Assembly: GCA_900546055.1 (NCBI GenBank)
Contig: URBG01000032.1
Span: 1-14,573 of the forward strand
DNA length: 14,573 nucleotides
Reading direction: 5' to 3'
Origin: an uncultured Mycoplasmatota bacterium
Lineage (GTDB): Bacteria > Bacillota_I > Bacilli_A > RF39 > UBA660
Below the pieces are notes generated by a model. That model did not search any database. It saw nothing but the letters and a program-made list of their open reading frames with translations, and had not been told where the DNA came from. A program made the translations under genes and the position numbers. Shown here piece after piece: positions 1-7,197 of the stretch. Each line of letters begins with the position of its first letter. Position 1 is the stretch's first letter.

Positions 1-1325
1 GCGGCGTAAGAGAAAAAGACTTAACTTTACAAATTGCGAGATATATGTATGATGAATTTCAAAGGAAAGGAATTCCGGTTACTTTAATTAGAAGTACAGA
101 TGAAACTATTTCGCCAACTGATAGAGTTCAAAGAATTTTAGCTGCTTATGGCAATAATCCAAATGTCGTTGTTATTTCTAATCATATAAATGCAGCTGGT
201 AGTGGTATCCAAGGAGCTCAAGGGGCTGAAGTAATTTATGCGCTAAGAAATAATAGTACTTTAGCAAATAACATATTAACGGCTTTAGGTAATGCTGGAC
301 AAAAGGTAAGAAAAACTTATCAAAGAAGATTACCTAGCGACACTTCTAAGGATTATTATTTTATTCATCGAAATACTGGGGTAACCGAGCCAGTAATTGT
401 CGAATATGGATTTATTGATAGTCCTGAAGATTTATCAAGAATTCAAAATAATTACCAAAAATATGTTGATGCCGTAGTTGATGCAGTTATTGCGACTAAA
501 TCTGGTCAAACGGTACCTTCTGTTCCACAAGAAGGTACTTATGTAGTTAAATCTGGTGATAGCTTATGGAGTATTGCTCAAAAATACAATATGACTGTTA
601 ACGAATTAAAAGCTTTAAATGGGTTAACTAATAATAATTTACAGGTTGGGCAAGTTTTGAATGTTGGAACTACTTCAAATAATACACCAAACACTGGCAA
701 CACCTACACGGTTAAATCTGGTGATAGCTTATGGAGCATTGCTCAAAAATACAATACTACTGTTAATGAGTTAAAGTCATTAAACAACCTTACTAGCAAT
801 GATCTTACAATCGGTCAAGTTTTAAAGGTCCCAACAGGTACAACTAGTAATGAAGCAAATACTTACACGGTTAAGTCTGGTGACAGTTTATGGAGCATTG
901 CCAATAAATATGGTACAACTGTAGCTAATTTAAGATCATTAAATAATCTTACTAGTGACAATTTACAGGTTGGGCAAGTTTTAAGAGTACCTAGTAGTGA
1001 AGCTGGCAATAATACTGGTGGAACAGGCTCAGGAACAACTTACACGGTTAAATCTGGTGATAGTTTATGGAATATCGCCAATAAATATGGCACAAGCGTT
1101 AATGCTATTAAAAGTCTAAACGGTTTAACTGGTGATGCTTTATCAATTGGGCAAGTACTTTTAATTCCTGCAAATACACCAACTACTAATACATATACTG
1201 TAAAATCTGGTGACAGTTTGTGGAGTATTGCTAAAAAGTATAATACCAATGTTGATACTTTAAAATCACTAAATGGGTTAACTAGTAATGGATTACAAAT
1301 AGGTCAAACATTAAGATTACCTTAA
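1..1325 (+). CDS. N-acetylmuramoyl-L-alanine amidase (amidase_3) with five C-terminal LysM domains, 5' partial
   Basis: Secreted zinc amidase that cleaves the amide bond between MurNAc and the stem peptide of peptidoglycan; the LysM domains anchor it to wall glycan. The frame is open from base 3 to the left edge, so the ATG at 45 is internal: the visible piece is 440 aa and starts GVREKDLTLQIARY, where the Glu of EKDLTL is the usual second zinc ligand. Counting from the Met at 45, His47 (SNHINA) is a further zinc ligand and Glu120 (VEYGF) the catalytic Glu. The first zinc His and the signal peptide lie outside the window. LysM domains start near residues 165, 220, 273, 332 and 383, each opening with a VKSGDSLW-type motif and joined by Thr/Asn/Gly-rich linkers. 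The family assignment is secure; the exact role (cell separation, autolysis) is inferred. Confidence 0.93.
   Translation, partial: GVREKDLTLQIARYMYDEFQRKGIPVTLIRSTDETISPTDRVQRILAAYGNNPNVVVISNHINAAGSGIQGAQGAEVIYALRNNSTLANNILTALGNAGQKVRKTYQRRLPSDTSKDYYFIHRNTGVTEPVIVEYGFIDSPEDLSRIQNNYQKYVDAVVDAVIATKSGQTVPSVPQEGTYVVKSGDSLWSIAQKYNMTVNELKALNGLTNNNLQVGQVLNVGTTSNNTPNTGNTYTVKSGDSLWSIAQKYNTTVNELKSLNNLTSNDLTIGQVLKVPTGTTSNEANTYTVKSGDSLWSIANKYGTTVANLRSLNNLTSDNLQVGQVLRVPSSEAGNNTGGTGSGTTYTVKSGDSLWNIANKYGTSVNAIKSLNGLTGDALSIGQVLLIPANTPTTNTYTVKSGDSLWSIAKKYNTNVDTLKSLNGLTSNGLQIGQTLRLP
537..1322 (+). repeat. Five in-frame LysM repeats
   Basis: Five repeats of about 43 codons (starting near 537, 702, 861, 1038 and 1191) separated by low-complexity linkers. 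Some stretches are almost identical at DNA level: 546-590 and 711-755 differ at one base in 45, and the block at about 636-658 recurs at 960-982. This points to recent duplication or gene conversion among repeats. Confidence 0.9.
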
Positions 1326-1353
1326 AAAAAGCACTATCATATAGTGCTTTTTT
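1324..1353. terminator. Bidirectional intrinsic terminator between amidase and M3 peptidase
   Basis: Stem GCACTAT (1331-1337), loop CAT, ATAGTGC (1341-1347), flanked by an A-tract on the left and a T-tract on the right, so it can work for both convergent genes. The amidase stop (1323-1325) touches the A-tract and the minus-strand TGA of the peptidase (1339-1337) lies in the loop and stem edge. Confidence 0.9.
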
Positions 1354-3031
1354 GTAGTTCTTCAATATCGTTATCAATAACGTTTGCTAATTCTTTCATT
1401 GACCCTTCTTTAAATGGGTTATCGAGATTTGCGATTTTAATCAATTCTGGCAAGGATTTAGAGCCTCCCAGTTTACACAGAGAAATATAATCCTCCCATG
1501 CTTGAGTGGGATTTTCCTTGACTTTTTTATAAAACGAAAGAGCGCAAACAATATCTATCGTATAATCAATGTTATAAAATGGCCTATCCCAGCCGGATCC
1601 AAATGATTGCCAACCAATTCCTTTTTCTAAATATTCATGACCCTCAATAAAACGATCATAAGCTTTACATAATTCAAGCCACTTTTGATTGCGCATTTTA
1701 TTAGTAGCTTTTGGATTACTATAAGTAAATTCAGCGAATTCATATGCCATAGTTACTCTAATGATATAATCCAATTTTTCATTCCAAAAACCTAATTGAT
1801 ATTTTAAAATATCATTACCAAAATATTTTTCAGCATGAGGAAACATTAAAAATTCCATACTCATTGAGTGAATTTCACAAATGTCAAAGGTTGGCCAACG
1901 ATTTTCATTATATTTTAAATTTCTACTATAGTATAATTGCTGTGAATGCCCAAATTCGTGATGGATTGTGGCAATGTCAGTATAAATAGTTTTACATGGT
2001 GAAACAAAAAGTGGAACTTTATAATCTGGTAAGTAAGTAGTAATTCCTCCCACGGCTTGGTGATCGCTTTTTTTAATATCGATTAATCCTTCTTTAAATA
2101 AAAAATCGAATAATTCGCCACTTTCACTATTCATTTCATTAACAATTTCAGAGGTTGTTTTGACGATAAAATCTAAATTCCCTTTAATTTTTGGGTTTCC
2201 ATCTGGAAATAAATAAGCCTTGTCATAATATCTTAATTCATGGCCTAATCTTTGGGCTTGGACTTTCTTTAATTTTTTATGAAGTGGCACTAAATAGTTT
2301 TTAACCTGACTCACTAAAACCTTCATATCATTTAAATCATAGCCTAGACGATTCATGCGAATAAGATCGACTTCAAAATAGTTATTAAAACCTAGTTTAT
2401 GAGCAAGTTCAGTGCGGACAAGCACTAGTTCATCTAAAATATTATTCCCCTCTTCTTCAATGGCTAGCCCTTGACAATAAGATGCATTATAGGCGGCTTT
2501 TCGAATACTTTCATCAGCATTTTGATAGTATGGTTTAAGATTGCTTAAGGTCACATCATGGCCTTGGAAATCCGTCTTGGTACCAACTACTAACTTTAAC
2601 ATTTTAAGACATAAACTTTTTTCTTTTGTTATTAAATCTTCTATATCATCGTTTAAAAGTTTTGATTCGTTAGCAGCAATTTCAAGAGTTCTTGAACCAA
2701 GCATTTTTATTAATTCCTCACGGTATTTTGAGTTATTTAAGGCTTTAAAATATTTTAGTTTTAGATTATCCATAATTGGCTCAATTTCACCCATTAACTT
2801 TTCACTATTCAAGTATTTTTCATTAGTGATATCTTTTATGTAGAAAACGTAGCTAATCCAGTATAAGGTCAAATAATGATCTCTTATTTCATTTATTTTA
2901 TCGATAGCTTCAAGGACAAGATCTAGGCTTTCATCTCTATTTAAAATATCAATTTGCGTTTTCATTTCATTAAACATCTCTTCAAATTCTTGTTTATTAA
3001 ATTCTATTTCATTTATTTTATCTATAAGCAT
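1337..3031 (-). CDS. M3 family oligoendopeptidase (PepF-like)
   Basis: Cytoplasmic zinc metallopeptidase of the M3 (thimet/oligopeptidase F) family, degrading short peptides. The 564-aa protein has the zinc motif HHEFGH (H358-E359...H362) and the third-ligand region CEIHSMSMEF with Glu386, at the spacing expected for M3. The N-terminal third is helical and charged, as in PepF, and no signal peptide is visible. The start is an ATG with a GGAGGA ribosome site 6-7 bases upstream. It is monocistronic: a promoter-like element lies in the gap to DUF4097 and its 3' end lies inside the shared terminator. The exact substrate cannot be told from sequence. Confidence 0.93.
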   Translation of the reverse strand: MLIDKINEIEFNKQEFEEMFNEMKTQIDILNRDESLDLVLEAIDKINEIRDHYLTLYWISYVFYIKDITNEKYLNSEKLMGEIEPIMDNLKLKYFKALNNSKYREELIKMLGSRTLEIAANESKLLNDDIEDLITKEKSLCLKMLKLVVGTKTDFQGHDVTLSNLKPYYQNADESIRKAAYNASYCQGLAIEEEGNNILDELVLVRTELAHKLGFNNYFEVDLIRMNRLGYDLNDMKVLVSQVKNYLVPLHKKLKKVQAQRLGHELRYYDKAYLFPDGNPKIKGNLDFIVKTTSEIVNEMNSESGELFDFLFKEGLIDIKKSDHQAVGGITTYLPDYKVPLFVSPCKTIYTDIATIHHEFGHSQQLYYSRNLKYNENRWPTFDICEIHSMSMEFLMFPHAEKYFGNDILKYQLGFWNEKLDYIIRVTMAYEFAEFTYSNPKATNKMRNQKWLELCKAYDRFIEGHEYLEKGIGWQSFGSGWDRPFYNIDYTIDIVCALSFYKKVKENPTQAWEDYISLCKLGGSKSLPELIKIANLDNPFKEGSMKELANVIDNDIEELQKSTI

Positions 3032-3054
3032 TTTATGTCCTCCTATTTTACAAT

Positions 3055-3060
3055 ATTATA
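3055..3060 (-). promoter_or_regulatory. -10 element of the M3 peptidase promoter
   Basis: Minus-strand TGTTATAAT, an extended -10 with perfect TATAAT, about 25 bases before the gene. No good -35 is seen at 16-18 bp; that region is occupied by the T-tract of the DUF4097 terminator. Confidence 0.6.
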
Positions 3061-3073
3061 ACATATTTGTATG

Positions 3074-3099
3074 AAAAAAAGTAGGACGAATCCTACTTT
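3074..3099 (-). terminator. Terminator of the PadR-HAAS-DUF4097 operon
   Basis: On the minus strand AAAGTAGGA - TTCG - TCCTACTTT followed by more T, a 9-bp stem with a stable UUCG-type tetraloop. The TAA stop of DUF4097 (3100-3098) overlaps the stem base. Confidence 0.9.
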
Positions 3100-4030
3100 A
3101 TATTCTGACTTCAACATCACCAGTGGTTGTTTTTAAGTTAAATTTGTATTTACCACTGCCAACTAATGACGAATTATTCGGCAATGTTTTATCACCTAAT
3201 TTAGTATCTAAAATAACATTACAATCATTGTCTTTAGTTAATTGTACATTGATGTCACCAGTTGTACAATTTATTTTGGTATCACCAATTAGTTTAAAAT
3301 TCTCGATATTAACATCACCAGTTGTAGTTCTAATTTGACCTTGGGTTTCTAAATTTTGAATTTTTATTGTCCCAACAGTTGTATAAATGTCTGTTTTTTT
3401 ACTTTTTAAACTCGATATTTTAACATCACCAGTTGTCATTTTTAAGGTAAAATCGTTGGTTTTTAAACTATCGGTCTTCACATCACCAACTTTACCATTG
3501 ATATATAATTCGCCGGTTTCAAGTGGTGATTCGATATTAATATCACCAGTTGTACTATTTAATTTGACACTACTGAAGTTATATACCTCATTCGAGTTTT
3601 TAAAAGTTATATCTCCTGTTGTAATACTTAGTTTTAAGTCATCATGATATTTTTTGGGAATATATACTTCATATTTAGCTTTCCAAAAGCAGAATCCTAT
3701 ACAAAATGTTCGGCTTGCGCGATCAGTAACATTTAGGGTATCACCATTATTTTCGGTAGTATATAATTCTTTTTCCTTGACTTTGTCACCATATTGAACA
3801 ATTCTTAATTCTGTTTCATCAGTTAAGATAAAATTAACATCTGAGGTTTTAAGGTTTAAGTCAATATTTTTTATTCCTTCTAATTTGAATGTTTCATTTT
3901 TAACAGATTCCAATTTTTCACCTCCAAAGAAATAGTTTCCCTTTGTAATTCCTAGAACTAAAATTCCAGTTAAAACTAAAACTAGAAATGAAAGTAAAAC
4001 TATAGTTATAATATTTAATGTTTTATGCAT
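3098..4030 (-). CDS. DUF4097 family beta-strand repeat protein, membrane anchored
   Basis: 310 aa with one N-terminal membrane segment (about residues 7-29) followed by an extracytoplasmic repeat domain. From about residue 135 the motif TTGD recurs (near 137, 160, 199, 236, 256, 302, plus the variants VGD and TVG), each roughly one turn of a predicted beta-helix of the DUF4097 putative adhesin family. Cys110, Cys114, Cys255 and Cys270 are present. It starts with ATG one base after the stop of the HAAS gene, so it is translationally linked. DUF4097 proteins often sit with PadR and DUF1700 genes and are thought to act in envelope stress or surface functions; the molecular role is not established. 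Confidence 0.88.
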   Translation of the reverse strand: MHKTLNIITIVLLSFLVLVLTGILVLGITKGNYFFGGEKLESVKNETFKLEGIKNIDLNLKTSDVNFILTDETELRIVQYGDKVKEKELYTTENNGDTLNVTDRASRTFCIGFCFWKAKYEVYIPKKYHDDLKLSITTGDITFKNSNEVYNFSSVKLNSTTGDINIESPLETGELYINGKVGDVKTDSLKTNDFTLKMTTGDVKISSLKSKKTDIYTTVGTIKIQNLETQGQIRTTTGDVNIENFKLIGDTKINCTTGDINVQLTKDNDCNVILDTKLGDKTLPNNSSLVGSGKYKFNLKTTTGDVEVRI

Positions 4031-4031
4031 A

Positions 4032-4676
4032 CTAATTCTCCTTTAAATCTAGACATAAGTCAATTATTTTAACAACTAAGATACCGATTAAAAAGATAAT
4101 CCAGCTAATATACCAGGCCATAGTTAGAAAGCTAACTAGAAAATAAATAATAACTGTTAAGGTCCAAATGATGGTTCTAATGCTTTTACGCAAACTATTA
4201 TCTTTATTTTTAACGGCCTGCCATTCTTTGAAATCTTCGACTAATGTTTCATCGTTTTTTTTATATTTTGGCATTGCCATAAAATGATATATAAGCAAAC
4301 AGGTAGCAAAAGCACATAAACCTAAGAATGCTGAAACGATCGCATAAACAGGAGCATCGATCTCGGTTAATATTACAGTTGCGATAAGTGATAATACATA
4401 TAAGAATACGCTTACTGAAACTACTAAAGCAGTCTTTTGACGATATTCATTATAAGTTACAGTATCTGGAACTTTTAAAGTATTTAATAATTCTTCAATG
4501 TCACCAATACCAGCAATTACTTCATTGTATGCTTCATTTTCATTTTTTCCTTCATTGATTAAATCTTGATATTTCTCAGTTAAATCTAGTGTTAATTCTT
4601 CTTTTAAGTCATTTGCTTTTTTAGTTTTTGGGGCAGTTTTAAATAGTTCGTCAATATATTTTGTTATTTTTTCCAT
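4032..4676 (-). CDS. HAAS/DUF1700 domain integral membrane protein
   Basis: 214 aa. Residues 1-70 form the helical HAAS-type domain (starts MEKITKYIDELF, contains the typical GIGDIEELLNTL end), followed by about four membrane segments (near 81-103, 109-133, 165-187 and 188-207) and a charged loop at 135-165. DUF1700 proteins are usually coded next to a PadR regulator and a DUF4097 protein, as here. The ATG follows a strong AGGAGGA site that overlaps the PadR stop codon, and the stop lies one base from the next start. It probably senses or transmits a membrane state with its partners; this is inference. Confidence 0.87.
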   Translation of the reverse strand: MEKITKYIDELFKTAPKTKKANDLKEELTLDLTEKYQDLINEGKNENEAYNEVIAGIGDIEELLNTLKVPDTVTYNEYRQKTALVVSVSVFLYVLSLIATVILTEIDAPVYAIVSAFLGLCAFATCLLIYHFMAMPKYKKNDETLVEDFKEWQAVKNKDNSLRKSIRTIIWTLTVIIYFLVSFLTMAWYISWIIFLIGILVVKIIDLCLDLKEN

Positions 4677-4685
4677 AAAATCCTC

Positions 4686-5006
4686 CTAAATTAATTTGTC
4701 AATAATCTTTTTGGTCATAAGCCAATCTTCTTTATCACGATGATATACTTTTTTACCATTTTCAGTTATTCGATAGTATTTACGTCTAGCGCCTATATTT
4801 TGATCACCCCAATATGATTCGATTAGGCCATTTTCCTCTAACCTTTTAAATGCGGAATATAAAGTTGCTTCTTTTAATTCATATTCATTATTGGTTTTTT
4901 CTTTGATTGCTTTATTGATTTCATAGCCATAACTATCTTTAGTTAAAAGATGGGCCAATATTATGGTTTCGGTATGACCTCTTATTATATCTGATGTTAT
5001 AGACAG
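4686..5006 (-). CDS. PadR family transcriptional regulator, probable CTG start
   Basis: Winged-helix repressor of the PadR family, first gene of the operon with HAAS and DUF4097. The first ATG/TTG-type start in frame (TTG at 4958) would cut off the conserved RGHTETIIL helix. Reading further upstream in the same frame gives SITSDIIRGHTETIIL, and the only plausible initiator before the upstream in-frame TGA is a CTG at 5006-5004, seven bases after AGAGGTG. With that start the protein is 106 aa, normal for short PadR-s2 members. The wing motif GARRKYYRITENGKK is present near the C-terminus. It likely represses its own operon (see the inverted repeat at 5055-5072). The family is certain; the CTG start is a strong inference. 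Confidence 0.88.
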   Translation of the reverse strand: MSITSDIIRGHTETIILAHLLTKDSYGYEINKAIKEKTNNEYELKEATLYSAFKRLEENGLIESYWGDQNIGARRKYYRITENGKKVYHRDKEDWLMTKKIIDKLI

Positions 5007-5031
5007 AGCAAATCACCTCTTTCACAATTAC

Positions 5032-5060
5032 AATATATCACATAGTACTTCGGCTGTCAA
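5032..5060 (-). promoter_or_regulatory. Promoter of the PadR operon
   Basis: On the minus strand a perfect -35 TTGACA (5060-5055), a 17-bp spacer and -10 TATATT (5037-5032), about 26 bases before the proposed CTG start. This is the best sigma-A-type promoter in the window. Confidence 0.88.
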
Positions 5061-5072
5061 GGTATTATGACA
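5055..5072. promoter_or_regulatory. Candidate PadR operator
   Basis: Inverted repeat TGTCA-N8-TGACA (TGTCAAGGTATTATGACA on the plus strand) covering the -35. The geometry, short arms 8 bases apart, resembles known PadR operators (ATGT-N8-ACAT), but the arm sequence differs, so this is a proposal. Confidence 0.45.
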
Positions 5073-5075
5073 AAT

Positions 5076-5101
5076 AAAAAACTAATATTTTATATATTAG
5101 T
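5076..5101 (-). terminator. Terminator of purA
   Basis: On the minus strand ACTAATAT - ATAAA - ATATTAGT followed by TTTTT. The purA TAA stop (5099-5097) is in the 5' arm. The stem is AT-rich, so strength is moderate. Confidence 0.75.
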
Positions 5102-6362
5102 TTCTAACTACCATATCTTGGTTGTCAGCGCCTGTACCAATATAAGTAATGGGAAGGCCTAAAATATCTTCGATACGTTTAATATAGTTTTTAGCTTTTT
5201 CTGGCAATTCATTATAATTTGTAATATGGCTTGCATCAAAATTACCTTCTATTTCTTCATATATACACTCTACTTCGTCTTCGTGGCCAATTATTTTGTC
5301 ATCATAAATGGTTAAAATTTCACCATTAAATTTGTAAGCAGTACATAATTTTATTTTATCTAGTTTACCGATAGTATCTAAATGATTTAAGTTAATGTCG
5401 GTAATACCATTAATTAATGTAACTCTTTTTAAAGAAACTAAGTCAAGCCATCCACATCTTCTCGGCCTACCAGTAGTTGATCCATACTCATGACCTAGCT
5501 TTCTAATTAGGTCACCAATTTCATTTGTCTGTTCAGTCATAAATGGCCCTTCGCCTACCCTTGAAGCATAAGCTTTAATTACACCAATTACTTTATTTAT
5601 TCTTTGAAATGGAAGACCACTACCGTTTAAAATCCCACCGATATTTGGGTTTGATGATGTTACTTTAGGATAATCACCTAAGTCAATATCAAGTGAAGCA
5701 GCTTGAGCTCCTTCGACAACAATTTTACTATTTTCTGCTTTTTCGATATAAGCTACGGTATCTTTAACAAATGGTTTTAGAAATTTTTTTTGCTTATTAA
5801 TGGTTTCTAGTAGTTCATTATAATCTATAGTATCCATATTAAAAAGTTCAAAGACTTTGTTTTTATTATTTATATTTATTTTTAATTTTTCTTCAAAATC
5901 ATCGGCATAAAGATCGATCATGCGAAAACCAATACGATTTATTTTATCAGCATAAGCTGGTCCAATACCACGGCCAGTTGTCCCAACTTTTGCATCGCCT
6001 TTTAGTTTTTCTGACATATTATCTTCAATAATATGGTATGGTAGAATGACATGAGCTCTTGTTGAAATAATTAATTTTGTCGTGTCAACTCCAAGTCTTT
6101 CTAACTCTTTAATTTCGCTAATTAAAACATTTAAATCTAAAACAGTACCATTACCAATTATGGCAGTAGCACCATTCATAATGCCTGATGGAACTAAATG
6201 AAAAACAATTTTATTTCCATTAATTTCAATAGTATGACCAGCGTTATTTCCACCAGTACACCTTAAGGCAATATCTGCATTTTTAGATAAATAAGTGGCA
6301 ATTTTCCCCTTACCTTCGTCACCGTAATGCAGGCCGATGACAACATCAACATTCTTTTGCAT
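5097..6362 (-). CDS. purA: Adenylosuccinate synthase
   Basis: Catalyses IMP + L-aspartate + GTP to adenylosuccinate, the first committed step from IMP to AMP, in the cytoplasm. 421 aa, near the usual 425-435. Signature segments are GDEGKGK with catalytic Asp15, GHTI with His43, TTGRGIGPAYADK, VTSSNPN, IKAYASRVGEGPF and STTGRPRRCGWLD. It is somewhat divergent: GLHYGDEGKGK in place of the common GTQWGDEGKGK, and EGAQAASLDID in place of EGAQGTLLDID. Asp15 is kept, which argues against a PurZ-type enzyme, where that Asp is lost. ATG start after AAGGAGT. Own promoter, leader hairpin and terminator, so it is a single-gene unit. Note that the ribosome site is paired in the leader hairpin. Confidence 0.96.
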   Translation of the reverse strand: MQKNVDVVIGLHYGDEGKGKIATYLSKNADIALRCTGGNNAGHTIEINGNKIVFHLVPSGIMNGATAIIGNGTVLDLNVLISEIKELERLGVDTTKLIISTRAHVILPYHIIEDNMSEKLKGDAKVGTTGRGIGPAYADKINRIGFRMIDLYADDFEEKLKININNKNKVFELFNMDTIDYNELLETINKQKKFLKPFVKDTVAYIEKAENSKIVVEGAQAASLDIDLGDYPKVTSSNPNIGGILNGSGLPFQRINKVIGVIKAYASRVGEGPFMTEQTNEIGDLIRKLGHEYGSTTGRPRRCGWLDLVSLKRVTLINGITDINLNHLDTIGKLDKIKLCTAYKFNGEILTIYDDKIIGHEDEVECIYEEIEGNFDASHITNYNELPEKAKNYIKRIEDILGLPITYIGTGADNQDMVVRN

Positions 6363-6367
6363 TTTTT

Positions 6368-6392
6368 ACTCCTTAAATATATATTTTGGAGT
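6368..6392 (-). promoter_or_regulatory. Leader hairpin sequestering the purA ribosome binding site
   Basis: In the purA leader ACTCC (6392-6388) is complementary to GGAGT (6372-6368), the core of the Shine-Dalgarno, and the sequence between can form a further AAAT/ATTT stem. If it folds, the site is hidden just 5 bases before the ATG. No recognised purine riboswitch core is seen in the roughly 60-base leader. Confidence 0.5.
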
Positions 6393-6428
6393 TATTTAAA
6401 GCTAACATCTATGGTGCGACCCTACTAC

Positions 6429-6457
6429 AGTTTAACATACCTATATATATTTGTAAA
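6429..6457 (-). promoter_or_regulatory. purA promoter
   Basis: Minus-strand -35 TTTACA (6457-6452), 17-bp spacer, -10 TAAACT (6434-6429) with a TG one base upstream (extended -10). It predicts a leader of about 60 bases. Confidence 0.75.
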
Positions 6458-6501
6458 CGAGAAAGAACTATTTTTGACCAAAATAAAACTCGCTTCTTTG
6501 G

Positions 6502-6524
6502 TAATTTGATTTAAAATCAAATTA
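6502..6524. terminator. Perfect palindrome at the end of the Gre-like gene, possible weak terminator
   Basis: Arms of 11 bases (6502-6512 and 6514-6524) around a single central A. The TAA stop of the Gre-like gene is the end of one arm. There is no T-tract on either side, so it may stabilise the mRNA end or bind protein rather than terminate. Confidence 0.45.
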
Positions 6525-7010
6525 ACTGGCGATTTTAGCTAAAATTTCGATATTTATTTTTGTGTTTTCAACTTGATAACTATTTTTAGTTCCGATTTTT
6601 TGATGGTAAATTGCTTTGCCTAGTGGTGAGTTTAAAGTTATAGCATTCTCATCATCATTGCTATCATCTAATGTAACTACAATAATTTCACTATCATTAT
6701 CATAAATTAATTTAAGTTTAACTTTATCACCTATGTTGACGTGATTTTGGTCTACATAGTCTTCTTCAATAATTTTAGTGTTTTGCAGTGTTATTATTAA
6801 ACTTTCAATTTGATTTAAAAGACCAGATTCCTGTAGATCGTACTGTTCATAAGCAAAATTGTCATGCCATACATTACCTGGGTCATCGGCTGCTGCTCTC
6901 ATTTTTCTAGTTGAAATGTCTTTTAACTCGGCCTTTAGTTTTTGCAATTTCTCCTTTTGTTTTTCGTAACCAATTTTAGTCATTAAGTTTTTTTCTTCGG
7001 TGTTATGCAT
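6522..7010 (-). CDS. GreA/GreB family transcription elongation factor, atypical tip
   Basis: 162 aa, close to GreA's 158. Residues about 10-80 form the coiled-coil finger that enters the RNA polymerase secondary channel, and residues 90-160 the FKBP-like C-terminal domain, with VNIGDKVKLKL and the family hallmark SPLGKAIYHQKIGT. The tip reads GNVWHDNFAYEQ where GreA has the acidic DLSENAEYH: Asp50 aligns with the second acid, but the first acid (GreA Asp41) seems displaced. It may therefore be a variant paralogue rather than the housekeeping GreA. ATG start after GGAGGTGG. It lies 26 bases downstream of tRNA-Arg, with only a T8 run between, so read-through from the tRNA promoter is possible; no separate promoter is seen. 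Confidence 0.85.
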   Translation of the reverse strand: MHNTEEKNLMTKIGYEKQKEKLQKLKAELKDISTRKMRAAADDPGNVWHDNFAYEQYDLQESGLLNQIESLIITLQNTKIIEEDYVDQNHVNIGDKVKLKLIYDNDSEIIVVTLDDSNDDENAITLNSPLGKAIYHQKIGTKNSYQVENTKINIEILAKIAS

Positions 7011-7036
7011 CTTTCCACCTCCGTTTATAAAAAAAA

Positions 7037-7113
7037 TGGCGTCCCTGAGAAGATTCGAACTTCCGACCTATCGCTTAGGAGGCGATTGCTCTATCCTGCT
7101 GAGCTACAGGGAC
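7037..7113 (-). tRNA. tRNA-Arg (anticodon CCT), CCA encoded
   Basis: Full cloverleaf on the minus strand: acceptor GTCCCTG/CAGGGAC, D stem GCTC/GAGC, anticodon stem ATCGC/GCGAT with loop CTCCTAA (anticodon CCT, reads AGG), five-base variable loop, T stem GGAAG/CTTCT (one G-T pair) with loop TTCGAAT, discriminator G and an encoded CCA (7039-7037). Followed by T8. Confidence 0.97.
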
Positions 7114-7121
7114 ACAAATAA

Positions 7122-7151
7122 ATTATACCACAAATATATGTATTTCGACAA
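7122..7151 (-). promoter_or_regulatory. tRNA-Arg promoter
   Basis: Minus-strand -35 TTGTCG (7151-7146), 18-bp spacer, perfect -10 TATAAT (7127-7122) preceded by TGG (extended -10), 8 bases upstream of the mature tRNA 5' end. Confidence 0.85.
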
Positions 7152-7172
7152 TAATTATTAAACTAGGAAAAA

Positions 7173-7197
7173 TAAAATATAGCTTGTTAGCTATATT
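7173..7197 (-). terminator. Terminator after the 191-aa gene
   Basis: Minus-strand AATATAGCT - AACA - AGCTATATT, then TTATTTTT. The TAA stop (7198-7196) is at the base of the 5' arm. Confidence 0.85.

Noticed and set aside
1040..1249. Minus-strand frame within the LysM repeats
   Set aside because: Antisense image of the LysM repeats with no start signals.
537..1322. CRISPR-like repeat array
   Set aside because: The repeats are in-frame LysM codons of unequal spacing and divergence, inside a coding region.
3123..3647. Open frames on the plus strand opposite DUF4097
   Set aside because: They mirror the repetitive TTGD codons, have no ribosome sites and encode hydrophobic repeats typical of antisense shadows.
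5097..6362. PurZ-like (2-aminoadenine) variant of adenylosuccinate synthase
   Set aside because: The catalytic Asp in GDEGKGK is present and the IMP/GTP motifs are those of PurA; PurZ enzymes lose this Asp. The HY-for-QW change in the P-loop is ordinary divergence.
6363..6434. Purine or other known riboswitch before purA
   Set aside because: The leader is only about 60 bases, and no known riboswitch core or three-way junction can be drawn; only the ribosome-site hairpin is supported.
7037..7113. tRNA-Arg as an integration site for a mobile element
   Set aside because: No integrase and no repeat of the tRNA 3' end occur in the window.
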